From Bacteroidota bacterium (GTDB lineage: Bacteria > Bacteroidota > Bacteroidia > M30B66): DNA of 40,868 nt. Shown here in pieces: positions 1-7,503 of this stretch. A model generated the notes under the pieces. That model saw only the letters and a program-made list of their open reading frames with translations. It had not been told where the DNA came from and did no database searches. The stretch covers positions 1-40,868 of the forward strand of contig JAIXYK010000010.1 in NCBI GenBank assembly GCA_027490225.1, read 5' to 3'. The translations under genes and the position numbers were made by a program. Position 1 is the first letter of the stretch, and the number at the start of each line of letters is the position of its first letter.

Positions 1-112
1 AATGCCTGCGGCTTTACCTATGCATTCGAATTTGTCAATTATTGAATGATAATTCATTCACAGTTGCCAATTTATGCATATAATGCATCATTTGTCATTC
101 ATTATGTAAGAA

Positions 113-158
113 AATTTGTGAATCAATATTTATTTTCACAAATTATACCCTATCTTTG
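113..158 (+). promoter_or_regulatory. hipBA promoter with probable operator
   Basis: A perfect 10-base inverted repeat, AATTTGTGAA (113-122) and TTCACAAATT (135-144), is separated by 12 bases. It lies just upstream of TATCTTTG (151-158), an exact match to the Bacteroidota -7 consensus TAnnTTTG. The right arm falls where the -33 element would be, so a repressor bound here would block RNA polymerase. HipB-type antitoxins normally autorepress through inverted repeats, so I infer this is the HipB operator. Two palindromic ATGCAT copies (74-79, 83-88) lie farther upstream and have no clear role. Confidence 0.6.
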
Positions 159-196
159 CATGAGATATAATTCATTAAACCAATATTTAATAAATT

Positions 197-517
197 ATGA
201 ATGATTTATCATACATAAAATACTCTTCCTTGAGCGATGATGCTTTGGCCATACAAATAGGTGAGTTCATAAAAAATAAACGATTAGAACAAAATAAAAC
301 CCAAGATGCACTGTCTGCTGCTGCTGGCATTAGTCGTTCTACATTAAGTTTATTAGAACGAGGCGAAACCGTTACCCTTGCTACGCTGTTACAGGTTTTG
401 CGCGTGTTAGATCAATTACAGGTAATGGAGTTTTTTACCATTCAACAAACTATTAGTCCTTTGGCCTTGGTAAAAATGGAGAAAAACAAAAGGCGTCGCG
501 CAAGTAGCTTAAAGTAA
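197..517 (+). CDS. hipB: HipB-like antitoxin, XRE-family DNA-binding protein
   Basis: A 106-residue protein with a single helix-turn-helix domain of the Cro/C1 (XRE) type at about residues 22-80: IGEFIKNKRLEQNKTQ, then AGISRSTLSLLERGE as turn and recognition helix. The C-terminus is short and very basic (KNKRRR). It lies 21 bases upstream of a HipA-family kinase, the usual order for hipBA modules, in which HipB neutralises HipA and represses the operon. It is slightly longer than E. coli HipB (88 residues). The ATG at 197 follows a recognisable promoter. The family is clear from sequence. The antitoxin role is inferred from the neighbour. Confidence 0.88.
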   Translation: MNDLSYIKYSSLSDDALAIQIGEFIKNKRLEQNKTQDALSAAAGISRSTLSLLERGETVTLATLLQVLRVLDQLQVMEFFTIQQTISPLALVKMEKNKRRRASSLK

Positions 518-538
518 TAACAACAAAATTCATTTACA

Positions 539-1840
539 ATGAATGTAGCTGAGGTAAAAATTTGGGGTGAATTGGTTGGTGCTGTTGCTTGGGAAGAGAA
601 ATCGGGTTATGCTAATTTTGAATATGCACCAGCTTTCAAAAAACTAAACTGGGAACTTTCACCTTTCACAATGCCTGTTAATTCAGCTAAAAGGATTTTT
701 AATTTCCCAGAACTGCGTAAAAGCAGAAATAGTGAAACAGATAATTTCAAAGGCTTGCCCGGTTTATTGGCCGACGCACTTCCTGATAGATATGGAAATC
801 AACTCATAAACCTTTGGTTAGCACAACAAGGTAAACTTCCTGATAGCATCAATCCAGTTGAAATGCTCTGTTTCATGGGAAAACGCGGCATGGGCGCTCT
901 AGAATTTATACCCGCTACTTTGCAAGAAACCAAAAGAAGTTTTGCCATTGAACTCGATGGTTTGGTTGATATCGCGCAAAGAATGCTTCAAAAGAGAGAA
1001 AGCTTTACCACTAATTTACAAGTTGATGAAGAAAAGGCGGTAATTGAAATTTTACAAATTGGCACATCTGCCGGTGGTGCCCGTCCAAAAGCAGTGATTG
1101 CATACAATGAAAAAACTGGCGAAGTAAGGTCTGGGCAAACAGATGCTCCCAAAGGATTCGAACACTGGCTCATTAAATTAGATGGTGTAAGCGATGTTCA
1201 GTTGGGAGAAAGTAAAGGATATGGCCGTGTAGAAATGGCATATTATAACATGGCAAAATCTTGTGGCATTGAAATGATGCCAAGTAAATTGCTAGAAGAA
1301 AATGGAAGGGCACACTTTATGACCCAGCGTTTTGACCGCGAAAACGGCGACATCAAACACCATGTTCAAACCTTTTGCGCAATGAAGCATTTCGATTTTA
1401 ATCAGGTAAATAGCTTTAGCTACGAGCAGCTATTTCAAACCATGCGGGAATTAAAATTAACTTATCAGGACATGGAGCAAATGTTTCGTAGAATGGTTTT
1501 TAATGTACTTGCCAGAAATTGCGACGACCACACCAAAAACTTTTCGTTTCGCTTAAAAAAAGATGCAAACTGGGAACTTGCTCCAGCTTACGATATTTGT
1601 CATGCATATCGACCGGGAAGTGAATGGGTGAGTCAACATGCCTTGAGCATAAACGGCAAGAGAAAAGATATCACAAAGTCAGATTTAATGGTAATTGGAG
1701 ACACCATAAAAAGCAAAAAGGCAGCCATCATCATAGAAGAAATAACAGCTACAGTAAGCCTATGGAAGAAATTCGCAAATGAGGTACAAGTAAAACCCGC
1801 ATTACGCGACGCAATAGATAAAACTTTGCTCTTGTTATAA
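539..1840 (+). CDS. hipA: HipA-family Ser/Thr kinase toxin
   Basis: A full-length 433-residue HipA homologue (E. coli HipA is about 440). The N-terminal HipA domain covers about residues 5-110. The kinase core shows the glycine-rich segment GTSAGGARPK (175-184), an ATP-contacting lysine in HWLIKLDG (Lys213), the catalytic loop RNCDDHTKN (Asp329 by the DxHxKN pattern) and the metal-binding aspartate in APAYDICHAY (Asp352). All catalytic positions are present, so the kinase should be active. Known HipA proteins phosphorylate aminoacyl-tRNA synthetases such as GltX, stopping translation and promoting persistence; the target here is unknown. It is co-transcribed with hipB. A structured intergenic element begins 6 bases after its stop. 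Confidence 0.92.
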   Translation: MNVAEVKIWGELVGAVAWEEKSGYANFEYAPAFKKLNWELSPFTMPVNSAKRIFNFPELRKSRNSETDNFKGLPGLLADALPDRYGNQLINLWLAQQGKLPDSINPVEMLCFMGKRGMGALEFIPATLQETKRSFAIELDGLVDIAQRMLQKRESFTTNLQVDEEKAVIEILQIGTSAGGARPKAVIAYNEKTGEVRSGQTDAPKGFEHWLIKLDGVSDVQLGESKGYGRVEMAYYNMAKSCGIEMMPSKLLEENGRAHFMTQRFDRENGDIKHHVQTFCAMKHFDFNQVNSFSYEQLFQTMRELKLTYQDMEQMFRRMVFNVLARNCDDHTKNFSFRLKKDANWELAPAYDICHAYRPGSEWVSQHALSINGKRKDITKSDLMVIGDTIKSKKAAIIIEEITATVSLWKKFANEVQVKPALRDAIDKTLLLL

Positions 1841-1846
1841 TTTCTT

Positions 1847-1935
1847 GGGTGTGCCCCTTTGGGTCGGGCTATCGCTGCAATCTTGTCCTTCGTCCCTCAG
1901 GCCAAGGATTTCCGCTACTATCCCTCACACAAGGC
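1847..1935 (+). repeat. Structured intergenic element E1, sense to hipA
   Basis: An 89-base element and the first of three related ones in the window. A 5-base end helix pairs GTGTG (1849-1853) with CACAC (1926-1930). A small hairpin CCCC-TTT-GGG (1854-1863) follows, then CGGGCT. A central stem pairs TTGTCC (1883-1888) with GGCCAA (1900-1905) with one mismatch, flanked by AATC and GATT. It carries an 11-base loop, TTCGTCCCTCA. The reverse complement of 9650-9738 has the same length, the same order of parts and an almost identical loop but different, compensating arms. It has no U-tract, so it is not a standard Rho-independent terminator. Function unknown. Confidence 0.8.
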
Positions 1936-2035
1936 ATTTGGTAAAAACAAACTAAAGAACATAAATTTTGGCACAATTTTAACTTACGCGCCACGGCAAT
2001 TTTTAAACTACTTCTTGGGCTCGTAAATCTCAACA

Positions 2036-2066
2036 ATTGGTACTTAAATAAATTCTCTTAGTTTTG
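2036..2066 (+). promoter_or_regulatory. Promoter of the TPR lipoprotein gene
   Basis: ATTG (2036-2039), exactly 19 bases, then TAGTTTTG (2059-2066) closely match the Bacteroidota sigma consensus TTTG-N19-TAnnTTTG. The start codon at 2088 follows by 21 bases, leaving a short leader. Confidence 0.7.
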
Positions 2067-2087
2067 AAATTCTTAAACACGCATTAT

Positions 2088-3143
2088 ATGAAAGTATCTG
2101 TTATCGCGACTTTTACTGTTTTTACTCTTTTTTTATTGACGTTTGCAGGTTGTAAAACTACCGTTTCATATACTGGTTTAAGGCCGGCAGATGTTAACTT
2201 ACCAAGCAATGTAAAATCTGTTTTATTACTCAACAGGTATAAACCAACCAAGCAAAACAAGTGGTTAAATATTGTAGAAGGAATATTTACGGGCGAAATA
2301 TTATTTGCCGACAGAAGAGGCGTAGAACAAACATTAGCTGGCTTGCAGTCGAGGTTACAAAGTGGACCCAAATTCACAGTAAGTATTGCGAATGAGATTT
2401 TTGAAGGTACAGGTACAGGCATGTTTCCTCCACCTTTGCAAATGGCAGATATTGATAGGTTATGCAAAACTTATAATGTAGACGCTGTAATAGCTTTAGA
2501 AGCCTTTGATTCTGATATTAATATTACAACTGAACCTCGCCAGCGCAAACGAACTGTGGATGGAAAAGAAGTTATCGAGAATTTCTTTTTGGCATCTGAA
2601 AATGTACGCATAAATGTTGGTTGGAGAATTTACAATGGAGTAGGGGGAACCGTAATTGACCAACACCAAATGTTTTCTAGGGAGGTATTTACACAAGAAG
2701 GAATTACAGCCGAAATTGCACGTAGAGGTCTGCTTTTTCCTGCCGATGCAATAATGCGCACAGGTTATTCTGCTGGCGATGGATATGGAATACGCATAGC
2801 TCCTTCTTGGGTAAGATACACTAGGGAGATTTACGGACGTGCGGCTCCAATCAAAAATATGAAAATTGCAAAACGAATGGCAATTCGTGGAGATTGGCAA
2901 CAAGCAGCTGAAATTTGGCAGAAATTTGCCAATCATCCAAGGCAAAAAGTTGCTAAACGTGCCCTGTACAACCGTGCTGTAGCAGCGGAAATGCTGGGTA
3001 AATACGACGAGGCGCTTGAATGGGCCAGAAAAGCAGCAGATACTTACGGTTTACGCAACGCTAACAGATACATTTTTGTGTTGAATGCGAGATTGAGCGA
3101 GTTACAACGCCTCGACCAACAAATGGAATCTACTCCTAAATAA
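2088..3143 (+). CDS. TPR-containing lipoprotein of DUF6340 type
   Basis: I chose the ATG at 2088 (351 residues) over a TTG at 2064, because the TTG lies inside the promoter and the ATG gives a clean lipoprotein signal: MKVSVIATFTVF, a hydrophobic core, then the lipobox LTFAGC. The protein should therefore be an acylated outer- or inner-membrane lipoprotein facing the periplasm. The middle part (about residues 40-260) has no motif I can assign beyond resemblance to DUF6340 proteins of Bacteroidota. The C-terminal 80 residues hold TPR-like helices (MAIRGDWQQAAEIWQKFA, then ALYNRAVAAEMLGKYDEALE). No enzymatic residues are evident; a scaffold or assembly role is possible. It converges on the ALDH-like gene with an 8-base gap. 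Confidence 0.75.
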   Translation: MKVSVIATFTVFTLFLLTFAGCKTTVSYTGLRPADVNLPSNVKSVLLLNRYKPTKQNKWLNIVEGIFTGEILFADRRGVEQTLAGLQSRLQSGPKFTVSIANEIFEGTGTGMFPPPLQMADIDRLCKTYNVDAVIALEAFDSDINITTEPRQRKRTVDGKEVIENFFLASENVRINVGWRIYNGVGGTVIDQHQMFSREVFTQEGITAEIARRGLLFPADAIMRTGYSAGDGYGIRIAPSWVRYTREIYGRAAPIKNMKIAKRMAIRGDWQQAAEIWQKFANHPRQKVAKRALYNRAVAAEMLGKYDEALEWARKAADTYGLRNANRYIFVLNARLSELQRLDQQMESTPK

Positions 3144-3151
3144 CAAAAAGA

Positions 3152-4081
3152 TTAAATCCCAATTGGGTGCCATGTAGTTTTTACCTCTGTATAATCTAAA
3201 ATCCTATACGGGTCTTCATTCTTAGGAAGTGTCCAATCTATTGAAGCTTCTACTTTTACACGCTTTACATTTAACGCTGCATTGGTTTCTGCCGTAACTT
3301 TATCTTGTTGGTTATTTGTATTGATATAAACAGCATTTACATCCATGTGTGTTGTAAACGGAACCAATAGTTCTGATACTTCACCCGTTAAAATATTCAC
3401 TACACCAGCTGGCAAATCGGAAGTATTCAATACTTCTGCAAATGTAATTGCTGATAATGGAAACTGGGTAGAGGCCAAAGCAATAATGGTATTTCCACTT
3501 GCAATAACCGGAGCAATAATAGAAACTAAGCCTAACAAGCGGCTGTTTTGGTCAGCAATTGCTGCCACCACACCTGTTGGTTCTAAGCTTGAAAAGTTAA
3601 AATGTGAGCTGCTCACAGGATTCACCGAACTAAATACCTGGTTGAATTTATCGCACCAACCAGCATAGTAAATTAAACGGTCAACTGCTATGCTGATTTC
3701 TTCTTTTGCAGCTGCTGCCGATGCACCTTGATTTACCAATTCTTCAGTAAACTGGGCTCTTCTTGTTTCCAGCATTTCTGCAATTCTGTAAAGAATCTGG
3801 CTGCGGTTATAAGCAGTTTTTCCGGCCCATTTTTCTTGCGCTTCTCTTGCAGCGCTCACAGAATTTCTAAAATCTTTTCGTGAAGACAAGCAAACATTTA
3901 CTTGCTCTTTGTTGCTCAGTTTTATAGTGTAATATCTTCCTGATTCAGTTCTTGGAAACTGACCATTGATGTAAATTTTGTATGTTTTCAATACAGCCAA
4001 TCTTTCGTTTTTTGCAGTGGTTTCAGCTTTTGAAGCAGTTCCGTTTGCGCTTGGTTTGGTGGTTGTTTTAGTTGCAGCCAT
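3152..4081 (-). CDS. Truncated, catalytically dead aldehyde dehydrogenase-like protein
   Basis: 309 residues from the ATG at 4081 (a TTG 12 bases upstream is in frame). After a Thr/Ala/Lys-rich tail of about 35 residues it follows the N-terminal half of ALDH: YKIYINGQF, AAREAQEKWAGK, YAGWCDKFNQ and DLPAGVVNILTGE match the ALDH encoded just upstream. It stops before the catalytic domain, so the nucleophilic Cys and general-base Glu are missing. The oxyanion Asn motif PWNFP is replaced by ADQNSRLLG, KPAE by ASTQ, and the FTGS nucleotide loop by YINTN. It cannot work as an ALDH alone. Twenty-one bases separate it from a complete ALDH, which suggests a non-catalytic partner, as in the pseudo-domain of ALDH16. 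It is too intact and well placed to be a random pseudogene. Confidence 0.82.
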   Translation of the reverse strand: MAATKTTTKPSANGTASKAETTAKNERLAVLKTYKIYINGQFPRTESGRYYTIKLSNKEQVNVCLSSRKDFRNSVSAAREAQEKWAGKTAYNRSQILYRIAEMLETRRAQFTEELVNQGASAAAAKEEISIAVDRLIYYAGWCDKFNQVFSSVNPVSSSHFNFSSLEPTGVVAAIADQNSRLLGLVSIIAPVIASGNTIIALASTQFPLSAITFAEVLNTSDLPAGVVNILTGEVSELLVPFTTHMDVNAVYINTNNQQDKVTAETNAALNVKRVKVEASIDWTLPKNEDPYRILDYTEVKTTWHPIGI

Positions 4082-4102
4082 AATTTTTTTCAATTGTACT
4101 GT

Positions 4103-5602
4103 TTATGATAAACTTAAATAAGGAAGTAATCCATGTAAGCCGCCTTCACGGCCTATTCCAGATTCCTTGTAACCTCCAAACGGAGAAGCCGGATCGAATT
4201 TATTATAGGTGTTTGCCCAAACAACACCGGCTTTTAATTTGGTGGTCATGTTGAATATTTTGGAACCTTTATCTGTCCAAACGCCAGCACTTAAGCCATA
4301 AGGAGTATTGTTGGCTTTTTCTAGCACTTCTTCTACTGTTCTGAATGTTTGAATGGCCAACACTGGTCCGAAGATTTCTTCCTGCACAATTCGGTGACTT
4401 TGAGAGGTGTGCAAGAACAATGTAGGGGCGCAGAAATATCCTTTTTTAGGTAGTGTGCACGCTGGTTGAAAAATCTCAGCTCCTTCGTTTACACCAATTT
4501 TAAGGTAATCGTTAATCTTTTTAAGCTGTTCCTTAGAGTTAATGGCACCAATATCAGTGTTTTTGTCCATTGGGTCACCTACAATTAAGCTTTTCATTCT
4601 GTCTTTCAGTTTTTTAATCACTTTATCGGCCACGCCTTCTTGCACAAATAAGCGTGAGCCTGCGCAGCATACATGACCTTGATTAAAGAAAATACCATTT
4701 ACGATACCTTCTACAGCTTGGTCAATGGCAGCATCTTCAAAAATGATATTTGCAGCTTTTCCTCCAAGTTCCAACGTTAGCTTTTTGTTTGTTCCTGCAA
4801 TGGCTTTTTGAATGATTTTACCAACATCGGTAGAACCAGTAAATGCAATTTTGTTAACATCAGGATGATTTACAATTGCAGCTCCTGTGGCACCTGCGCC
4901 AGTTACAATATTCACCACACCAGCAGGTAAGCCAGCTTCTTGAAACACTTCTGCCAATTTTAATGCAGTAAGTGATGTGGTTTCTGCAGGTTTTAAAACT
5001 ACGGTATTGCCAGCGGCTAACGCAGGAGCAATTTTCCAAGCCGCCATTAACAATGGGAAATTCCAAGGAATGATTTGTCCCGCAACACCAATAGAATTGG
5101 CTTTTTTTCCTGGAAATGCGTATTCTAATTTATCTGCCCAGCCGGCATAATAGAAAAAATGATTGGCAGCTAAAGGCACATCAATATCGCGACTTTCACG
5201 AATGGGTTTTCCACCTTCCATTGTTTCAATTACAGCGAATTCTCTAGCTTTTTCTTGAATAATACGTGCTATTCGAAACAAGTATTTGCCTCTTTCTTTA
5301 GCAGAAATTTTCGACCATACATTTTCGTATGCATTGCGCGCTGCTTTTACGGCTTTGTCTACATCTGCTGCAGAAGCTTCAGCAATTCTTGAAAGCACCT
5401 GTTCTGTTGCCGGACTTGTGGTTTCGAAGTATTTTTCATCGATTGGGGCAACCCATTTACCATCAATAAACAGCTCGTATTGTTTTTCCAGTTTAACATG
5501 GCTGCTCGATTCTGGTGCTGGTTCATATTTAAAACCTGAGCTAAAATCTAAAGCTAAATCAGCAATGGCTGCTTTTTGTGTTTTATCTTGTTTTTTTGAC
5601 AT
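4103..5602 (-). CDS. Aldehyde dehydrogenase, NAD(P)-dependent
   Basis: A complete ALDH of 499 residues from the ATG at 5602 (a TTG two codons earlier is less likely). Catalytic landmarks are all present: IIPWNFPL (Asn181), VVLKPAETTS, FTGSTDVGK for nucleotide binding, LTLELGGKA (Glu278), NQGHVCCAGSR (nucleophile Cys312) and EEIFGPVL. The Gln usually found in the NQGQ motif is His here. It oxidises an aldehyde to an acid. Its neighbour deoC releases acetaldehyde from deoxyribose 5-phosphate, so acetaldehyde to acetate is the most economical reaction, but the substrate is inferred. The N-terminus has a charged extension of about 40 residues. Spacing to deoC (33 bases) and to the dead ALDH (21 bases) suggests co-transcription. 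Confidence 0.93.
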   Translation of the reverse strand: MSKKQDKTQKAAIADLALDFSSGFKYEPAPESSSHVKLEKQYELFIDGKWVAPIDEKYFETTSPATEQVLSRIAEASAADVDKAVKAARNAYENVWSKISAKERGKYLFRIARIIQEKAREFAVIETMEGGKPIRESRDIDVPLAANHFFYYAGWADKLEYAFPGKKANSIGVAGQIIPWNFPLLMAAWKIAPALAAGNTVVLKPAETTSLTALKLAEVFQEAGLPAGVVNIVTGAGATGAAIVNHPDVNKIAFTGSTDVGKIIQKAIAGTNKKLTLELGGKAANIIFEDAAIDQAVEGIVNGIFFNQGHVCCAGSRLFVQEGVADKVIKKLKDRMKSLIVGDPMDKNTDIGAINSKEQLKKINDYLKIGVNEGAEIFQPACTLPKKGYFCAPTLFLHTSQSHRIVQEEIFGPVLAIQTFRTVEEVLEKANNTPYGLSAGVWTDKGSKIFNMTTKLKAGVVWANTYNKFDPASPFGGYKESGIGREGGLHGLLPYLSLS

Positions 5603-5635
5603 GGTCAAAAGATTTTGAGTGTGAGAATAGGCAAA

Positions 5636-6547
5636 TTAATCGTTGGAGAAATAATTCAAACTTTGGTAATTGCCTGTTTGTTCTTTCATTAATTGCATTA
5701 AAATATCGTTGGCCAGTTTAGAAGCTCCAAAACGGAACCAATCTGGATTTAACCATTGTGCACCAAGGGTTTCATTCACCATAACCAAATAGTGCAAAGC
5801 CAATTTTGAAGTGGCAATTCCTCCAGCAGGTTTCATTCCTATCATTTTACCAGTTGCATAATAGTAATCTCTGATGGCTTCCAACATTACCAATGTAACG
5901 GGCATTGTAGCTGCGGGCTGTATTTTTCCTGTTGAAGTTTTGATGAAATCGGCACCTGCTAAAATGGCTAGGTCTGAGGCTTTTCTCACATTGTCGAGGG
6001 TACTTAATTCGCCTGTTTCCAAAATCACTTTTAGGTGTGCTTTTCCGCATGCTTCTTTCACTGCCGCAATTTCATCAAACACGAAATTATATTCACCTTG
6101 TAAAAATTTACCACGAGAAATAACCATATCAATTTCATCTGCACCTTCTTCAACAGCATAATGTGTGTCGTCTAGTTTTACCTGTAACGGCGCCATTCCG
6201 CTTGGAAAAGCCGTTGCAACTGCAGCTACATTTATAGCACTTCCTTTCAAAGCTTTTTTGGCAACTTTCACCATCGTTGGATATACACAAACCGCCGCAA
6301 CTTGAGGAATGCCGGGCATAGCATCGTGCGGGTGCATGGCTTTGTAACACAATTGACGCACTTTGCCTTCAGAATCTTTTCCTTCTAAGGTTGTAAGGTC
6401 AATCATGCTCATGGCGAGTTTCAATCCATTTACTTTGGTAGATTTTTTAATGCTTCGGGTGGTAAATCTGGCACATCTTTCTTCTACACTTACTTGATCT
6501 ACTGGCGGTGTAAATCTTGGGTCGTATGATTTTAATGTTGTATTCAT
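5636..6547 (-). CDS. deoC: Deoxyribose-phosphate aldolase
   Basis: 303 residues from the ATG at 6547. Splits 2-deoxyribose 5-phosphate into glyceraldehyde 3-phosphate and acetaldehyde. The class I aldolase barrel shows the Schiff-base lysine in DFIKTSTGK (Lys203), the proton-relay aspartate in ADEIDMVIS (Asp140) and the second lysine in GMKPAGGIAT. It is longer than E. coli DeoC (259) because of an N-terminal extension of about 40 residues, which makes it closer in layout to the animal enzyme. The downstream ALDH can take up the acetaldehyde. It lies 37 bases after the VanZ-like gene and has a promoter-like box of its own. Confidence 0.95.
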   Translation of the reverse strand: MNTTLKSYDPRFTPPVDQVSVEERCARFTTRSIKKSTKVNGLKLAMSMIDLTTLEGKDSEGKVRQLCYKAMHPHDAMPGIPQVAAVCVYPTMVKVAKKALKGSAINVAAVATAFPSGMAPLQVKLDDTHYAVEEGADEIDMVISRGKFLQGEYNFVFDEIAAVKEACGKAHLKVILETGELSTLDNVRKASDLAILAGADFIKTSTGKIQPAATMPVTLVMLEAIRDYYYATGKMIGMKPAGGIATSKLALHYLVMVNETLGAQWLNPDWFRFGASKLANDILMQLMKEQTGNYQSLNYFSND

Positions 6548-6562
6548 AAGCAATTATTCATT

Positions 6563-6570
6563 CAAATGTA
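6563..6570 (-). promoter_or_regulatory. Candidate -7 box for deoC
   Basis: On the minus strand TACATTTG matches TAnnTTTG and sits 15 bases before the deoC ATG, between the VanZ-like gene and deoC. No good -33 element lies 19 bases upstream, so it may be a weak internal promoter that lets deoC-ALDH be expressed apart from gcvH. Confidence 0.4.
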
Positions 6571-6584
6571 AAAAAAGATTTTAC

Positions 6585-6953
6585 TTATTTAAGGAAGTTG
6601 GGAGTGAAACGAATGCAATATAAGGCAATTAATGCTCCTAAGGAATTTGCAACAAAATCCATGAGGTCAGCATGTCGGTCTGTGTAAAATGTTCCTTGCA
6701 GAATTTCAATCAATCCACCATAAATAATAGTAGAAATTGTAATTTTTATGGGAGAAAGTTTTATTCCGTTTCCAAAAACGCTCCATCTTAAGTACAATAA
6801 ACTATGCATTCCGAAAAAGCTGATATGCACAAACTTATCGAAATTTACTATGGAAACGCTTGGTAAATCTTTACCGGGCATTAAACACAAAACAGTAATG
6901 AGCATTGTCCAGAATAACGCTGGTAAAGCGTACCTGAGCAAATTTTTAATCAT
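6585..6953 (-). CDS. VanZ-like family membrane protein
   Basis: A 122-residue inner-membrane protein with about four hydrophobic segments. It shows the VanZ-like pattern: DKFVHISFFG after the first helix, then GGLIEILQG with acidic and histidine residues (TDRHADLMDFVANSLGA) before the last helix. The biochemical role of most VanZ-like proteins is unknown; glycopeptide resistance is known only for a few and should not be assumed here. Its ATG shares one base with the gcvH stop (TAATG), so translation is probably coupled. From memory, a VanZ-like gene next to gcvH is common in Bacteroidota. Confidence 0.82.
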   Translation of the reverse strand: MIKNLLRYALPALFWTMLITVLCLMPGKDLPSVSIVNFDKFVHISFFGMHSLLYLRWSVFGNGIKLSPIKITISTIIYGGLIEILQGTFYTDRHADLMDFVANSLGALIALYCIRFTPNFLK

Positions 6954-7333
6954 TAATGACCGATAAGCGCTTTGTAATCTGCAGCAGAAAGTAAATCTGT
7001 TCTATCTGAAGGATTAGACATTTTAACTTTAATCATCCAACCTGCTCCGTAAGGGTCAGCATTTACAGTTTCTGGAGTGCTTTCTAATGTTTCGTTAAAT
7101 TCCAAAATTTCTCCTTCGCAAGGCATAAATAAATCAGAAACCGTTTTAACAGCTTCTACTGAACCAAAAACTTTTCCTGTTTCTACTGTATCTCCAACAG
7201 TATCGATTTCAACAAATACGATATCACCTAACTCGCTTTGCGCAAATTCGGTAATTCCAACTGTAGCGATGTCTCCATCAATGCTAATCCATTCGTGATC
7301 TTTGGTGTAGAAAAGGTTTTCTGGGAAATTCAT
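6953..7333 (-). CDS. gcvH: Glycine cleavage system H protein
   Basis: 126 residues, the normal length. GcvH carries a lipoyl arm that shuttles the aminomethyl group between the P, T and L proteins of glycine cleavage. The lipoylated lysine is Lys63 in FGSVEAVKTVSD, and the C-terminal DPYGAGWMIKV is typical. The genes for P, T and L proteins are not in the window, so gcvH is isolated from its pathway, which is frequent in this phylum. It has a near-perfect promoter of its own and overlaps the VanZ-like gene by one base. Confidence 0.96.
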   Translation of the reverse strand: MNFPENLFYTKDHEWISIDGDIATVGITEFAQSELGDIVFVEIDTVGDTVETGKVFGSVEAVKTVSDLFMPCEGEILEFNETLESTPETVNADPYGAGWMIKVKMSNPSDRTDLLSAADYKALIGH

Positions 7334-7350
7334 GGTTATAAAATTTTGCT

Positions 7351-7381
7351 CAAAAGTACTTATTTTGCATGCAATCGCAAA
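7351..7381 (-). promoter_or_regulatory. Promoter of gcvH
   Basis: On the minus strand TTTG (7381-7378), exactly 19 bases, then TACTTTTG (7358-7351): a perfect match to TTTG-N19-TAnnTTTG. It ends 17 bases before the gcvH ATG and probably drives at least gcvH and the VanZ-like gene. Confidence 0.8.
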
Positions 7382-7503
7382 TGATAATTGATTCGATTTT
7401 CAAAATGTATTCAATCATAAATTAATATTAATGTCTAGTCATTTAAAATTAATCATTGGCGCATAATTTATTTGTCTATTATTGATTTCTTAAAATTTTT
7501 GAA

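Noticed and set aside
1847-1935. Ordinary Rho-independent terminator for hipA
   Set aside because: The central stem is imperfect and no T run follows; the shared skeleton with E2 and E3 points to a separate structured family.
2064-2087. TTG start for the TPR lipoprotein
   Set aside because: It lies in the -7 box, and the ATG at 2088 gives a proper lipoprotein signal with lipobox.
2496-2945. 149-codon antisense ORF in the TPR lipoprotein gene
   Set aside because: It lies wholly within a well-supported gene on the opposite strand and its composition looks like a shadow.
3152-4081. Frameshifted remnant of a full ALDH gene
   Set aside because: The frame is intact, the end is not followed by a catalytic domain in another frame (the next gene begins 8 bases away on the other strand), and the spacing fits an operon gene.
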